In this document: positions 54,925 to 63,512 of the stretch, piece by piece
Position numbering within the stretch: the stretch's first letter is position 1
Layout: the number at the start of each line of letters is the position of its first letter
DNA from: Pseudomonadota bacterium
GTDB taxonomy: Bacteria; Pseudomonadota; Alphaproteobacteria; Rhizobiales; Xanthobacteraceae
Length of the DNA: 64,000 nucleotides
Direction: 5' to 3'
NCBI GenBank assembly: GCA_018240595.1
Contig: JAFEFL010000013.1
Span: forward strand, 1-64,000
Notes under the pieces: generated by a model
Told to the model about the DNA's origin: nothing
Seen by the model: the letters and a program-made list of their open reading frames with translations, nothing else
The model's database searches: none
Made by a program: the position numbers and the translations under genes

Positions 54925-55446
54925 TCAGCCGCGCTTCGGCTTTCCGGCCGGCTTTGCCGGGGCGGCGGACGTAAGCGGCTCCAGCACGACTTTGAGCGGA
55001 TTGGGCTTGTGGTCGGTCGCCGCGCCCGTGATGCCGTCCGTCACCATGCCGACGGCGCCGCCGGCGATGACGTTGCCGGCAAAACCCAGACCGCCATTGC
55101 CGGAAATTTCGCGCCCGAGCTTCACCGTCTTCGGCTTGTAGCCGGCCTTGGTGAAGGTGACGACGAGATCCTGATTGCGCGCGACCTGCACGGTGCACGG
55201 CGTCACACAGGCCGGTCCGGGGATCGGCTCGGTCTGCGGATTTTCCTCGTAAGCCGTGGCGCTGCCGACCTTGTCGTCGCGCACCGGGCATGGCCCGCCG
55301 CACGGATAGTCCACCACCGAGTGCATCTCCGCCCCGGACGGCTCGGATTCGAACACCACCGGTTCGCTGGTGCCGCGGGTCACCGAAGCGCAGCCGCACA
55401 GCAGCAGCGCGGCCGCGCCCAGCGCAGCCAATAGGCTCGTCCTCAT
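54925..55446 (-). CDS. Lipoprotein with PEGA-like segment
   Basis: A 173-residue protein: signal peptide and lipobox (LLLCGCASV), then VVFESEPSGAEMHSVV and VVTFTKAGYKPKTVKL, a PEGA-like beta repeat, and a Gly/Ala-rich region (GLGFAGNVIAGGAVGMVTDG) ending in a basic Pro/Lys tail. It is probably anchored in a membrane. ATG 55446 has a G-rich Shine-Dalgarno containing a 10-G tract. Function unknown. Confidence 0.82.
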   Translation of the reverse strand: MRTSLLAALGAAALLLCGCASVTRGTSEPVVFESEPSGAEMHSVVDYPCGGPCPVRDDKVGSATAYEENPQTEPIPGPACVTPCTVQVARNQDLVVTFTKAGYKPKTVKLGREISGNGGLGFAGNVIAGGAVGMVTDGITGAATDHKPNPLKVVLEPLTSAAPAKPAGKPKRG

Positions 55447-55589
55447 TGGAATTCTCCCCCCCCCCACTACCCCCAAGTGAATTGTGTGTTTTAGCAACCT
55501 GGGGGAACAATGGCGTAGCGCAGCCGCAACGCGCGGCAAAGAGGTATTGCCGTGACGTCCGTCAAAGGTCTGAAGATGCGAGGGGAAAA

Positions 55590-55666
55590 TGGTCGGAGTG
55601 GCAGGATTTGAACCTGCGACCCCCTCGTCCCGAACGAGGTGCGCTACCAGACTGCGCTACACTCCG
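55590..55666 (-). tRNA. tRNA-Pro (anticodon CGG)
   Basis: The minus strand folds as a 77-base cloverleaf with acceptor stem CGGAGTG/CACTCCG, discriminator A and encoded CCA. The anticodon stem CCTCG/CGAGG encloses TTCGGGA, giving anticodon CGG (proline). A normal GGTTCAAATCC T arm is present. Confidence 0.95.
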
Positions 55667-55720
55667 ACTGTGGGCGGCCTTATAACCCCCCCGTCTAAAA
55701 CCGCAAGCATGTGAGATGGG

Positions 55721-56695
55721 ATGACCGCCGAGCCGCAGACCAGGGTCCTGCCAGCCGGTCCGGCCGCGATCGACACCGCCGCCGAGTGCCTCGCGGCGGG
55801 CGGGCTGGTCGCCTTCCCCACGGAAACCGTCTATGGCCTGGGCGCCGATGCGACCCATGGCGAGGCCGTGGCGAGGCTTTACGCCGCCAAGGGCCGTCCG
55901 GCGTTCAATCCGCTGATCTCGCACATCCCGGACGCCGCTGCGGGCCGCAGGCTCGCGCTGTTCAACGCCGATGCCGAGCGGCTCGCCGCCGCGTTCTGGC
56001 CGGGCCCGCTGACTTTGGTGCTGCCGAAGCGGCCGGATTGCCCGGTGTCGAGCCTGGCGCTTGCCGGCCTCGACACCATCGCCCTGCGCGTGCCGGCGCA
56101 TCGCACGGCCACCGCCCTGCTCACGGCCTTCGGCAAGCCCGTGGTGGCGCCGTCGGCCAACCGCTCGGGCCATGTCTCGCCGACCCTGGCGGCGCATGTG
56201 CTGGCCGACCTGCGCGGCCGCATCGACCTCATTCTCGACGATGGCCCGTGCCGGGTCGGCGTCGAATCCACGGTCGTGGCGCTGATCGACGAGCCGACCT
56301 TGTTGCGGCCCGGCGGCCTCGCCCGCACCGCGATCGAAGCCGCGCTCGGCCGCCCGCTCAAGGACGCCGCCGCGCATATCGACGAGGAAGCGCCGCTGGC
56401 GCCGGGCATGCTCGCCTCGCATTACGCGCCGAACGCCAAACTCCGGCTGAACGCGGCGGCCCCGCGCCCCGGGGAAGCGCTGCTGGCCTTCGGCCGGGCG
56501 CCGGACTTCACGGGAACCACGTTCAACCTGTCGCCGCGCGGCGACCTCGTCGAGGCCGCGGCCAACCTGTTCTCGCAGCTGCGTGCGCTCGATGCCGTCG
56601 GCGCCGCCGCCGTCGCCGTCATGCCGGTGCCGAACGAGGGCCTCGGCGAGGCCATCAATGACCGCCTTGCGCGAGCCGCCGCGCCGAGGCCATAA
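55721..56695 (+). CDS. Threonylcarbamoyl-AMP synthase (Sua5/YrdC/YciO)
   Basis: A 324-residue protein with an N-terminal YrdC domain (about 15-205; FPTETVYGLGADAT, PAFNPLISHI, PSANRSGHVSPT) and a C-terminal Sua5 domain (about 220-320; PGMLASHYAPNAKL). It makes threonylcarbamoyl-AMP for t6A at position 37 of ANN-decoding tRNAs. Full Sua5 form. It begins 55 bp after the divergent tRNA. Confidence 0.95.
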   Translation: MTAEPQTRVLPAGPAAIDTAAECLAAGGLVAFPTETVYGLGADATHGEAVARLYAAKGRPAFNPLISHIPDAAAGRRLALFNADAERLAAAFWPGPLTLVLPKRPDCPVSSLALAGLDTIALRVPAHRTATALLTAFGKPVVAPSANRSGHVSPTLAAHVLADLRGRIDLILDDGPCRVGVESTVVALIDEPTLLRPGGLARTAIEAALGRPLKDAAAHIDEEAPLAPGMLASHYAPNAKLRLNAAAPRPGEALLAFGRAPDFTGTTFNLSPRGDLVEAAANLFSQLRALDAVGAAAVAVMPVPNEGLGEAINDRLARAAAPRP

Positions 56696-56721
56696 CAGCA
56701 TCCGTCACAGGAAATGCGTTC

Positions 56722-58146
56722 ATGAATTCGCCGATGCGCCATGCGCCCGCGCCCGATCTGTTGTCCCGCTTCGCGGCCATCGTCGGCGACAAATACGCGG
56801 TGACCGATCCGAACGATCTGGCGCCGCACCTGATCGAGGGCCGCGGCCTGTATCACGGCCGCTCGGCGATGATGCTGAAGCCCGGTTCGACCGCGGAAGT
56901 CGCGGCGATCCTCAAGCTCGCCAACGAGACGCGCACCGCGATCGTGCCGCAGGGCGGCAACACCGGCCTGGTCGGCGGCCAGATCCCGTTCGACGGCGAA
57001 CTCATCCTGTCGCTGACGCGCCTCGACAAGATTCGCGAGATCGACGTGCGCTCGAACACCATGACCTGCGAAGCCGGTGTGGTTTTGCAGAAGGCGCAGG
57101 ACGCCGCCGCTGCCAATGACCGGCTGTTCCCGCTGTCGCTCGGCTCGGAAGGCAGTTGCACCATCGGCGGCAACCTGTCGTCGAATGCCGGCGGCACCGG
57201 CGCGCTGGCCTACGGCATCGCCCGCGAACTGATGGTCGGCGTCGAGGTCGTGCTCGCCGACGGCCGCATCATGAACCTGCTGCGCAAGCTCAAGAAGGAC
57301 AACACCGGCTACGACCTGCGTCACCTGTTCGTCGGTGCCGAGGGTACGCTGGGTGTCATCACGGCGGCCGTCGTCAAGCTGTTTCCGCGGCCGCGTTCGG
57401 TCGAGACCGCCTTCCTCGGGGTGCCCTCGCCGGAAGCCGCGGTGAAGCTGCTCAACCTCGCGCAATCGCAGATCGCCGGAACGGTGACGGGCTTCGAGCT
57501 GATCATCCGCGAGATCGTCGAATTCGCGCTCAAGCACGGCCACAACGTGCGCGATCCGCTGGCCTCGAAGCATCCGTGGTACGTGCTGATGGAAGTGTCG
57601 TCGCAGCAGGCCGAGGGACTGCGCGACAATCTCGAGGAATTCCTCGGCAGCGCCATCGAACAGGACCTCGTGACCGACGCGACGCTCGCCGCCAATCTCG
57701 ATCAGGCCAAGGCGTTCTGGCACATGCGTCACACGCTGACCGAGGTGCAGAAGCCGGAAGGCGGCTCGATCAAGCACGATGTCTCCGTGCCGGTCGCCGA
57801 AGTGCCGGCCTTCCTCGCCGAAGCGTCGGATGCCGTGACCAAGCTCATTCCCGGATCGCGTCCGGTGCCGTTCGGTCATCTCGGCGACGGCAACATCCAC
57901 TACAACGTGAGCCAGCCGGTCGGCGCCGACAAGGCGGATTTCCTGGCGCGCTGGGGCGACGTCAATGCGGTGGTGGACAAGATCGTGCTGAAGCACAACG
58001 GTTCGATCTCGGCCGAGCACGGCATCGGCAGGCTCAAGCGCGATACGCTGCCGAAGGTGAAGGATCCCGTCGCGCTCGCGCTGATGCGCGACTTCAAGCG
58101 CGTGCTGGATCCGAACGGCATCCTCAACCCCGGCAAGGTGCTCTGA
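56722..58146 (+). CDS. FAD-linked D-2-hydroxyacid (2-hydroxyglutarate/lactate-type) dehydrogenase
   Basis: A 474-residue PCMH/VAO-fold flavoprotein with FAD site IVPQGGNTGLVGGQIP and LGSEGSCTIGGNLSSNAGG, and the C-terminal HLGDGNIHYN and SAEHGIGRLKRD motifs that bind metal and 2-hydroxyacid. Close relatives oxidise D-2-hydroxyglutarate, D-lactate or glycolate. The exact substrate is unknown. It is probably co-transcribed with the GNAT gene 3 bp downstream. Confidence 0.93.
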   Translation: MNSPMRHAPAPDLLSRFAAIVGDKYAVTDPNDLAPHLIEGRGLYHGRSAMMLKPGSTAEVAAILKLANETRTAIVPQGGNTGLVGGQIPFDGELILSLTRLDKIREIDVRSNTMTCEAGVVLQKAQDAAAANDRLFPLSLGSEGSCTIGGNLSSNAGGTGALAYGIARELMVGVEVVLADGRIMNLLRKLKKDNTGYDLRHLFVGAEGTLGVITAAVVKLFPRPRSVETAFLGVPSPEAAVKLLNLAQSQIAGTVTGFELIIREIVEFALKHGHNVRDPLASKHPWYVLMEVSSQQAEGLRDNLEEFLGSAIEQDLVTDATLAANLDQAKAFWHMRHTLTEVQKPEGGSIKHDVSVPVAEVPAFLAEASDAVTKLIPGSRPVPFGHLGDGNIHYNVSQPVGADKADFLARWGDVNAVVDKIVLKHNGSISAEHGIGRLKRDTLPKVKDPVALALMRDFKRVLDPNGILNPGKVL

Positions 58147-58149
58147 GCG

Positions 58150-58587
58150 ATGAGCGAATTGATCATCGGCCAGATGACCGAGGCGGATATCGAACCCGTG
58201 GTCGCCCTGTGGCTGGCCTGCGGCCTGACAAGGCCGTGGAACGATCCACGTTCCGACATCGATTTCGCGCGAACGGGCAAGGCCTCGACCATCCTGGTCG
58301 GGCGCGCCGGCGGCAAGATCGCCGCCTCGGTGATGGTCGGTCATGACGGCCATCGCGGCTGGCTGTATTACCTGGCGGTCGACCCGGTGGCGCAGAAGAA
58401 CGGCTTCGGCCGCATTATGGTCGGCGCCGCGGAGCAGTGGCTGTCGGCGCGCGGCATCGTCAAGGCGATGCTGATGGTGCGCCCGGACAATACCGGGGTC
58501 AAAGCCTTCTACGAGAAGCTCGGCTACTTCGATCAGCCGCGCACCATTCTGGCGCGCTGGCTCGACGGCCGCGACCCGACGCCCTGA
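58150..58587 (+). CDS. GNAT family N-acetyltransferase (YpeA-like)
   Basis: A 145-residue acetyltransferase with acetyl-CoA loop VDPVAQKNGFGRIMVGAAEQWL (Q/R-x2-G-x-G/A) and terminal GVKAFYEKLGYFDQPRTILARWL. Similar to YpeA/RimI-like enzymes; substrate unknown. Confidence 0.9.
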   Translation: MSELIIGQMTEADIEPVVALWLACGLTRPWNDPRSDIDFARTGKASTILVGRAGGKIAASVMVGHDGHRGWLYYLAVDPVAQKNGFGRIMVGAAEQWLSARGIVKAMLMVRPDNTGVKAFYEKLGYFDQPRTILARWLDGRDPTP

Positions 58588-58590
58588 GCG

Positions 58591-59358
58591 TCAGAACAGA
58601 CGCCCCTGCCCGTCGTCCGCTTTCGCCTTGACGGCCTTCTTCGGGCCGGCGGCCGCGCGGCGCTGCTGCGGCAACGGCTCGGCTTCCGCCGACAGATCGA
58701 TTCGCTCGATGAGGCGCGCGTCGTCATTGGCGACGCGATTGACGTCGGTCGAAACCGGCCAAACCTCCAGCAACTCATCCGGCGCCGGCGCGATCAGCGC
58801 CGCCGCCGTCTTGGCATCGACGTGATCGGCATTGAGCCACAGATCGAAGGCGTCCGGCGGCACGATCACCGGCATGCGATCGTGCAACGGCCGCACGGTG
58901 CGGTTGGCGTCGGTCGTCACGATCGCCACCGTGTCCAGCTCTTCGCCATTCGGTCCGGTCCAGGTCTCCCACAGGCCGGCGAGCGCCAGAGGCTGGCCCG
59001 ATTTGGCGTGAATGAAATAAGGCTGCTTGCGCGGGCCGCCCGCCTGCCATTCGTAAAATCCGTCGGCCGGCACGAGGCAGCGGCGGCGCTTCATCGCCGC
59101 GCGAAAGGCCGGCTTGTCGATGACGTTCTCGCCGCGCGCGTTGATGATCAGCGAAAAGGCTTTCGGGTCCTTCACCCAGGACGGCAGCAGCCCCCAGCGC
59201 ATCAAGGCGAACTTGCGCTGGCCGTTGATTAAACAAACAACCGGGATCGGCTGCGTCGGCGCCACATTATAGCGCGGCGGGAAATTCGGCTGCTCGGCAT
59301 AGCGAAACAGCGCGCGGAGCGCTTCGGGCGACGAGGTCAGGGTATAGCGGCCGCACAT
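58591..59358 (-). CDS. SRAP (HMCES/YedK) abasic-site-binding peptidase
   Basis: A 255-residue SOS response-associated peptidase. It starts MCGRYTL; Cys2 would link covalently to abasic sites in single-stranded DNA. Other conserved residues are in PRYNVAPTQ, INARGENV, the Glu in DGFYEW and His in LHDRMPVIV. It shields abasic lesions at forks. A basic tail (KKAVKAKADDGQGRLF) follows. Convergent with the GNAT gene. Confidence 0.94.
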   Translation of the reverse strand: MCGRYTLTSSPEALRALFRYAEQPNFPPRYNVAPTQPIPVVCLINGQRKFALMRWGLLPSWVKDPKAFSLIINARGENVIDKPAFRAAMKRRRCLVPADGFYEWQAGGPRKQPYFIHAKSGQPLALAGLWETWTGPNGEELDTVAIVTTDANRTVRPLHDRMPVIVPPDAFDLWLNADHVDAKTAAALIAPAPDELLEVWPVSTDVNRVANDDARLIERIDLSAEAEPLPQQRRAAAGPKKAVKAKADDGQGRLF

Positions 59359-59383
59359 TGTTTAAAACTGCCTGGCGATGTGT

Positions 59384-59398
59384 TTAAGCGGCCCTTAA
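59384..59398 (+). promoter_or_regulatory. CtrA-type box (TTAA-N7-TTAA)
   Basis: TTAA at 59384 and TTAA at 59395 are separated by exactly 7 bp, the consensus of the alphaproteobacterial cell-cycle regulator CtrA. It lies 54 bp before the start codon of the gene at 59452 and close to the divergent SRAP gene start. Confidence 0.6.
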
Positions 59399-59451
59399 CC
59401 CGGCCGAATATACCACATTCATTCGAGCCAACTTTCAGGGTCCGAGGGCCT

Positions 59452-59985
59452 ATGAGACATCCGATCTGCGCCGTCGCAGGCCCAGATACCGACCTTAAGA
59501 GCGAGGTCGCGGCCGCGGCGGCAGCGCGCCTGGCCGACGCTCATATAAACCCCAGCACCGGCCTTGCAACCGATTACCTCAACCACTTCAACGAAGCGAT
59601 CATGCTGCTCGAGATGCTCCGCGAATGCCCGGAGTGCCTCGACGATCTTCGCACCTGGCGGCCGCGCGGCTACCGCGAACACTTCCAGCAGTCGAATTTC
59701 AAGGCGCGCGAGCTGGCGATCGCTGCCTACGACTCGGCCGATCCGGTTGCGCGCGACATGCTGAATGCGCTGGCCGGAACCATGACGACAGTCATCGAAC
59801 ACGCCCGGGCGCGGCTGGACAGCGATGCCGGCGGCGACAATGCCGCCATCATTGCCGATCGCGCCACCGCGTGGCTGCGGCTGCTCGTGGCGCAGGCCGG
59901 TGCCGTGATCAACAATCAGCGCCTTGCAATGTCCGACGCCCCGCCCCAGGACGTCATCGACCGGGCCATGAAATTGCGAGCCTGA
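59452..59985 (+). CDS. Conserved hypothetical protein
   Basis: A 177-residue soluble, helix-rich protein (LNHFNEAIMLLEMLRECPECLDDLRTWRP, NALAGTMTTVIEHARARL). A CPEC pair could bind metal or be structural. It starts at ATG 59452 behind GAGGG. The upstream CtrA-type box suggests cell-cycle or motility control. I recall homologues only in Hyphomicrobiales; function unknown. Confidence 0.75.
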   Translation: MRHPICAVAGPDTDLKSEVAAAAAARLADAHINPSTGLATDYLNHFNEAIMLLEMLRECPECLDDLRTWRPRGYREHFQQSNFKARELAIAAYDSADPVARDMLNALAGTMTTVIEHARARLDSDAGGDNAAIIADRATAWLRLLVAQAGAVINNQRLAMSDAPPQDVIDRAMKLRA

Positions 59986-60021
59986 GTGCGTCCGGGCGCG
60001 ACGCCGTGTAGCATCGATCCC

Positions 60022-60465
60022 ATGACCGACGCCCGCGCCTATCCCAGCCATCCTTATCTTGCCGTATCCGCCGCTATCATCCGCGACGGCAAGGTCCTTG
60101 CCGTCCGGCGCGCCCGCAAGCCGGCGCTCGCGCATTACACCCTGCCCGGCGGCGCGGTGGAAACCGGCGAGACCCTGCTCGAGGCTGTGCGGCGTGAGGT
60201 CCGCGAGGAAACCGGCCTCGACATTGAGCCGGTCGGACTTGCTGGCCACCGCGAAGCGATCATCCGCGACGACCAGGGCGCGGTGAAGCAACACTTCGTC
60301 ATCCTGTGCTTCGCCAGCCGGCTGACCGGCGGCGACCTTAACCTCAATGACGAACTCGACGATGCGCAGTGGCTCAGACCCGGCGAACTCACCTCCCTCA
60401 AGACCACCGACGGCCTGATGGAGATCGTCGAAGCCGCGGCCACCCTCCTCGAACCGGGCCGCTAG
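60022..60465 (+). CDS. NUDIX hydrolase
   Basis: A 147-residue pyrophosphohydrolase with an intact Nudix box (GGAVETGETLLEAVRREV then REETGLDI). Typical of MutT/ADP-ribose-type enzymes that clean up or recycle nucleotide diphosphates. ATG 60022 is preferred to the upstream ATG at 59986. Confidence 0.93.
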   Translation: MTDARAYPSHPYLAVSAAIIRDGKVLAVRRARKPALAHYTLPGGAVETGETLLEAVRREVREETGLDIEPVGLAGHREAIIRDDQGAVKQHFVILCFASRLTGGDLNLNDELDDAQWLRPGELTSLKTTDGLMEIVEAAATLLEPGR

Positions 60466-60527
60466 CCGCCTTGCGGAGGGCAGCGTCCCGGCGCATATCT
60501 CCGACGAGATCAAACAAGAGCCTGCCC

Positions 60528-60932
60528 GTGAGCCGACTGATCACCATCGTTCTTATTCTCATCGGCCTCGCACTGGCGGGAGCGCCGGTCCGCGCGCAGC
60601 AGGCCGGGGCCCCCGGACAGGAAGCCCCGGCGGCGCCCTACGATGCCGATCTGCAGCGGCTCGCCGAAATCCTCGGTTCGCTGCAATATCTGCGGACGGT
60701 CTGCGGCGCCAATGAAGGCCAGAAATGGCGGAGCGAAATGCAGGCGCTGATCGATGCCGAAGCGCCGAGCGGAGAACGGCGCCGCCAGATCGTCGCCCGC
60801 TTCAATCGCGGCTACCGCGGCTTCGAGCAGACCTACCGCACCTGTACCCCGGCCGCCGACCTCGCCATCCGGCGCTATCTCGAGGAAGGTGCCAGGATCG
60901 CCCGCGAGATCACGGCCCGCTACGCCAACTGA
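60528..60932 (+). CDS. TIGR02301-type exported protein
   Basis: A 134-residue protein with a signal peptide (about 1-25, ITIVLILIGLALAGAPVRAQ) and the TIGR02301 core: LAEILGSLQYLRTVCGANEGQKWRSEM and FNRGYRGFEQTYRTC. The family is conserved in Hyphomicrobiales and of unknown function, with two conserved cysteines that may form a disulfide. GTG 60528 is the start; it follows AAGAG. Confidence 0.88.
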   Translation: MSRLITIVLILIGLALAGAPVRAQQAGAPGQEAPAAPYDADLQRLAEILGSLQYLRTVCGANEGQKWRSEMQALIDAEAPSGERRRQIVARFNRGYRGFEQTYRTCTPAADLAIRRYLEEGARIAREITARYAN

Positions 60933-61096
60933 CGCGGGCCCCGCCGGCCGTCGGCGATGGTTGCGCATGGTTCCGATTTAGTCACAGCCATTAACCTTTC
61001 CTTTAGGTGTGGGCTATTGCCGGACGGCCCGCATGATAGGCTCCGGGCGGAATTTGGACTGACGTCCGGAAACCGGGCGTCAGAGGACGGGAAATA

Positions 61097-61363
61097 ATGG
61101 ACACTGCCGAGCGATCAACGCACAGCCGCGAGCCGGTGCCGGACCACGAGCAGAAGCGCGTGGCGCTGAGCTATCTGAACGAGGCCTGGGCAGAAGCGCG
61201 CCTCGACGGCGTCGACGGCGACTGCCTCGCGCAGGCCTGCCTGTTCACGGCTCTGGCCGAGTTCGTGTCCACCTATGGCGAAGAGGCCGCTGCGACCTTC
61301 ACCGAAGGTCTGGCCAACCGCATTCGCAACGGCGAATTCTCGATCGACCAACTGCGCCAGTAG
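61097..61363 (+). CDS. Small conserved hypothetical protein
   Basis: An 88-residue helical protein (RVALSYLNEAWAEARLDGVDGDCLAQACLFTALAEFVSTYG) with no signal or membrane segment. Start after GAGGACGGG. A TTAA-N7-TTTA sequence, one mismatch from the CtrA box, lies at 60991. It is convergent with the response regulator gene (10 bp apart). Function unknown. Confidence 0.75.
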   Translation: MDTAERSTHSREPVPDHEQKRVALSYLNEAWAEARLDGVDGDCLAQACLFTALAEFVSTYGEEAAATFTEGLANRIRNGEFSIDQLRQ

Positions 61364-61373
61364 CGGCGCCTGC

Positions 61374-62138
61374 TCACATCGCCAGTTGCCCCCGCCCGGG
61401 GGCTGCGCTGAAACCGTAATAGCGGTCGAGCACGCGGTCGATGTCGGCCGGATAGAACGGCTTCTTCAGAAATCCAAGCGCGCCTGCGGCCATCGCCTGC
61501 TCGACAACGGGTTCATCGGCCGCTGTCGTCATCATCACTACGGCCACATCCGGCGCTTCCCGCTTGATCTCGCACAAGGTCGTCAGGCCATCGAGGCCTG
61601 GCATATTGTGGTCGAGAAAGACGATGCCGAACTTTTCCCGGCGCAGGCGCTCGAGCGCCGCGATTCCCTCACCCGCTTCGTGAAGATCGAGCAGGAAGCG
61701 GCTCGCCGACAGAATCTTGCGCACGATACTGCGCATGGTGCCGGAGTCGTCGACGATGAGAACGCGAGTGGGCATTTTGGTGCGCAGGCAACGTTCGACC
61801 GTCTGTCGCGCCTCATCGGCCGACACGGGCTTGTCCACCACCGACATGACGCCCGCCGGCCGGGGACAATCACCCTCCGCGCACATGAAGACATGTGGGC
61901 GAGGCTTGGCGGCCGGGATCGTGGCGAGCGCCGCCGCGCGAACCGATTCCGGCAGCATGCCATCGAGGATGCAAATGTCGGCGCCGCCGTCACGGAGCGC
62001 GGCAACGCCCGAGGTGGCGTCGCAAATCGATAGCTCGACCGGGATGCTCGATAAGTTCGCGGCCTGGCGCCAGAGCTCGTGCTCGGGCTCCGCCACTCCG
62101 ATCAGCAACATCGTGAGCGACACGAGATCGTGGCTCAT
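61374..62138 (-). CDS. Two-receiver response regulator without output domain
   Basis: A 254-residue protein with two receiver-type domains. The first (about 8-118) has an Asp at 59 (ILDG) and Lys (VDKPV) but lacks the acidic pair at strand 1, so Mg2+-dependent phosphorylation is unlikely. The second (about 125-245) is complete: D130/D131 (VDDSG), phospho-acceptor D176 (FLDHNMPG), T in MMTTAAD and K226. No DNA-binding or enzymatic domain follows. Such stand-alone regulators act in phosphorelays or chemotaxis. Start ATG 62138; partners are not adjacent. Confidence 0.88.
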   Translation of the reverse strand: MSHDLVSLTMLLIGVAEPEHELWRQAANLSSIPVELSICDATSGVAALRDGGADICILDGMLPESVRAAALATIPAAKPRPHVFMCAEGDCPRPAGVMSVVDKPVSADEARQTVERCLRTKMPTRVLIVDDSGTMRSIVRKILSASRFLLDLHEAGEGIAALERLRREKFGIVFLDHNMPGLDGLTTLCEIKREAPDVAVVMMTTAADEPVVEQAMAAGALGFLKKPFYPADIDRVLDRYYGFSAAPGRGQLAM

Positions 62139-62520
62139 GGGTGCCCCCGCGCCCCAATGTCTGGAAAGCACCGGCGCCCCGCCGCAGGTGCATCCCTACC
62201 GTTAATCAGGCGCGCTTGGCCTTGGCAATACGGCTTCGTCTTTCGCGACGAAAATTTTTTAAACAAAACCGTACTGGTTGCGGGAATAAGTAGCGAACTG
62301 CGCTTCGCCGTCGGATGTTGCAAATGACACATCGCCGGCTGCCCGCGTAAGTAACCGTTCCGTGCACTCTTGGCCGGCCCATGATCCGGTTGCGAAGCGA
62401 GACGGCGCTGCCCACAGGCCGGGAACCGCCGGCCTTCCGGGGTTGAGGAAAACCCGCCAGCGCTTATGTTCGGCCTCTGAGTTCCGTCGGTACTCGGCCG
62501 GCCATTGTCGTCATTCGGGG
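62139..62520. other. Intergenic region between the response regulator and ygfZ
   Basis: 382 bp with no convincing gene. An AT-rich block at about 62222-62275 includes a short hairpin TTCGTC/GACGAA followed by AATTTTTT, which looks like an intrinsic terminator on the plus strand without an annotated plus-strand gene just upstream. A small RNA is possible but unsupported. Confidence 0.4.
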
Positions 62521-63438
62521 ATGTTCCACACCATGCTCGCAGCGCTGCTCCCCGATCGGGGCGTGATCAGGATCGTCGGTGAGGACGCCAGGCGCTTCCT
62601 CAACGGCATCGTCACCAACGATATCGAGAGGCTCGTTCCCGGCGAGGCGCGTTATGCCGCGCTGCTGACCCCGCAAGGCAAGATCGTCGTCGATTTCCTG
62701 GTGGCCGAAGCCGGTTCCGAGGATGGCGGCGGTTTCTTCATCGATGTGCCGAAGGCGCTGGCCTCGGTACTGGCGCAGAAACTCGGCTTCTACAAATTGC
62801 GCGCCAAGGTCACGATCGAGGACCTGTCGGACCGGCTTGGCGTGATGGCGGTCTGGAATGATCAAGGCGCGGTTGGCCATATCCAATCCGAATATGGGCT
62901 GTGCTTTGCCGATCCGCGTCTGGCCGCCCTTGGATCGCGCATCATCGTGCCGCCACAGGTGGCCGGCGAAGCGGCGGCGGATCTCGGCGCCGGGGCGAGC
63001 GAGCCGGCGGCCTATGACGCCCATCGCATCACGCTTGGCGTGCCGCGTGGCGGCGAGGATTTCGTCTATGGCGGCACCTTTCCGCACGAGGCCGACCTCG
63101 ATCAACTCCATGGCGTCGATTTTCACAAAGGCTGCTACATCGGCCAGGAAGTGGTCTCGCGGGTCGAGCACCGCGCCACCGCGCGCAGCCGCGTCGTGCC
63201 GGTGATCTTCGAGGGCGGCGCGCCGATGCAGGGGCTGGAGGTGGTGGCCGCCGACAAGACGATCGGCATGATGGGCTCGGCCGCCAATGGCCGCGGGCTG
63301 GCGCTGCTGCGGCTGGATCGTGCCGCCGATGCCGTAGTTGCCGGCATTCCCATCACCTCCGGCGGTGTGGCCTTGCAGGTGGCGAAGCCCGGCTGGGCTG
63401 CCTTTCCCTTCCCCGGCGAGGCCAAGGCCGCGGAATAG
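62521..63438 (+). CDS. ygfZ: YgfZ/GcvT-type folate-binding Fe-S repair protein
   Basis: A 305-residue tetrahydrofolate-binding protein of the YgfZ/COG0354 group with the signature KGCYIGQEVVSRVEHR. The Cys in this motif is essential in E. coli YgfZ. YgfZ helps assemble or repair [4Fe-4S] clusters in enzymes such as MiaB. The ATG at 62521 is used; ATG 62533 in frame is a close alternative. Confidence 0.92.
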   Translation: MFHTMLAALLPDRGVIRIVGEDARRFLNGIVTNDIERLVPGEARYAALLTPQGKIVVDFLVAEAGSEDGGGFFIDVPKALASVLAQKLGFYKLRAKVTIEDLSDRLGVMAVWNDQGAVGHIQSEYGLCFADPRLAALGSRIIVPPQVAGEAAADLGAGASEPAAYDAHRITLGVPRGGEDFVYGGTFPHEADLDQLHGVDFHKGCYIGQEVVSRVEHRATARSRVVPVIFEGGAPMQGLEVVAADKTIGMMGSAANGRGLALLRLDRAADAVVAGIPITSGGVALQVAKPGWAAFPFPGEAKAAE

Positions 63439-63512
63439 GCCTGGCCTCACTGCCCTCGCCCACCGTACGTTAATCCGCTATTTTGGCGCGACATCGTGCG
63501 GATTTTCGAACA

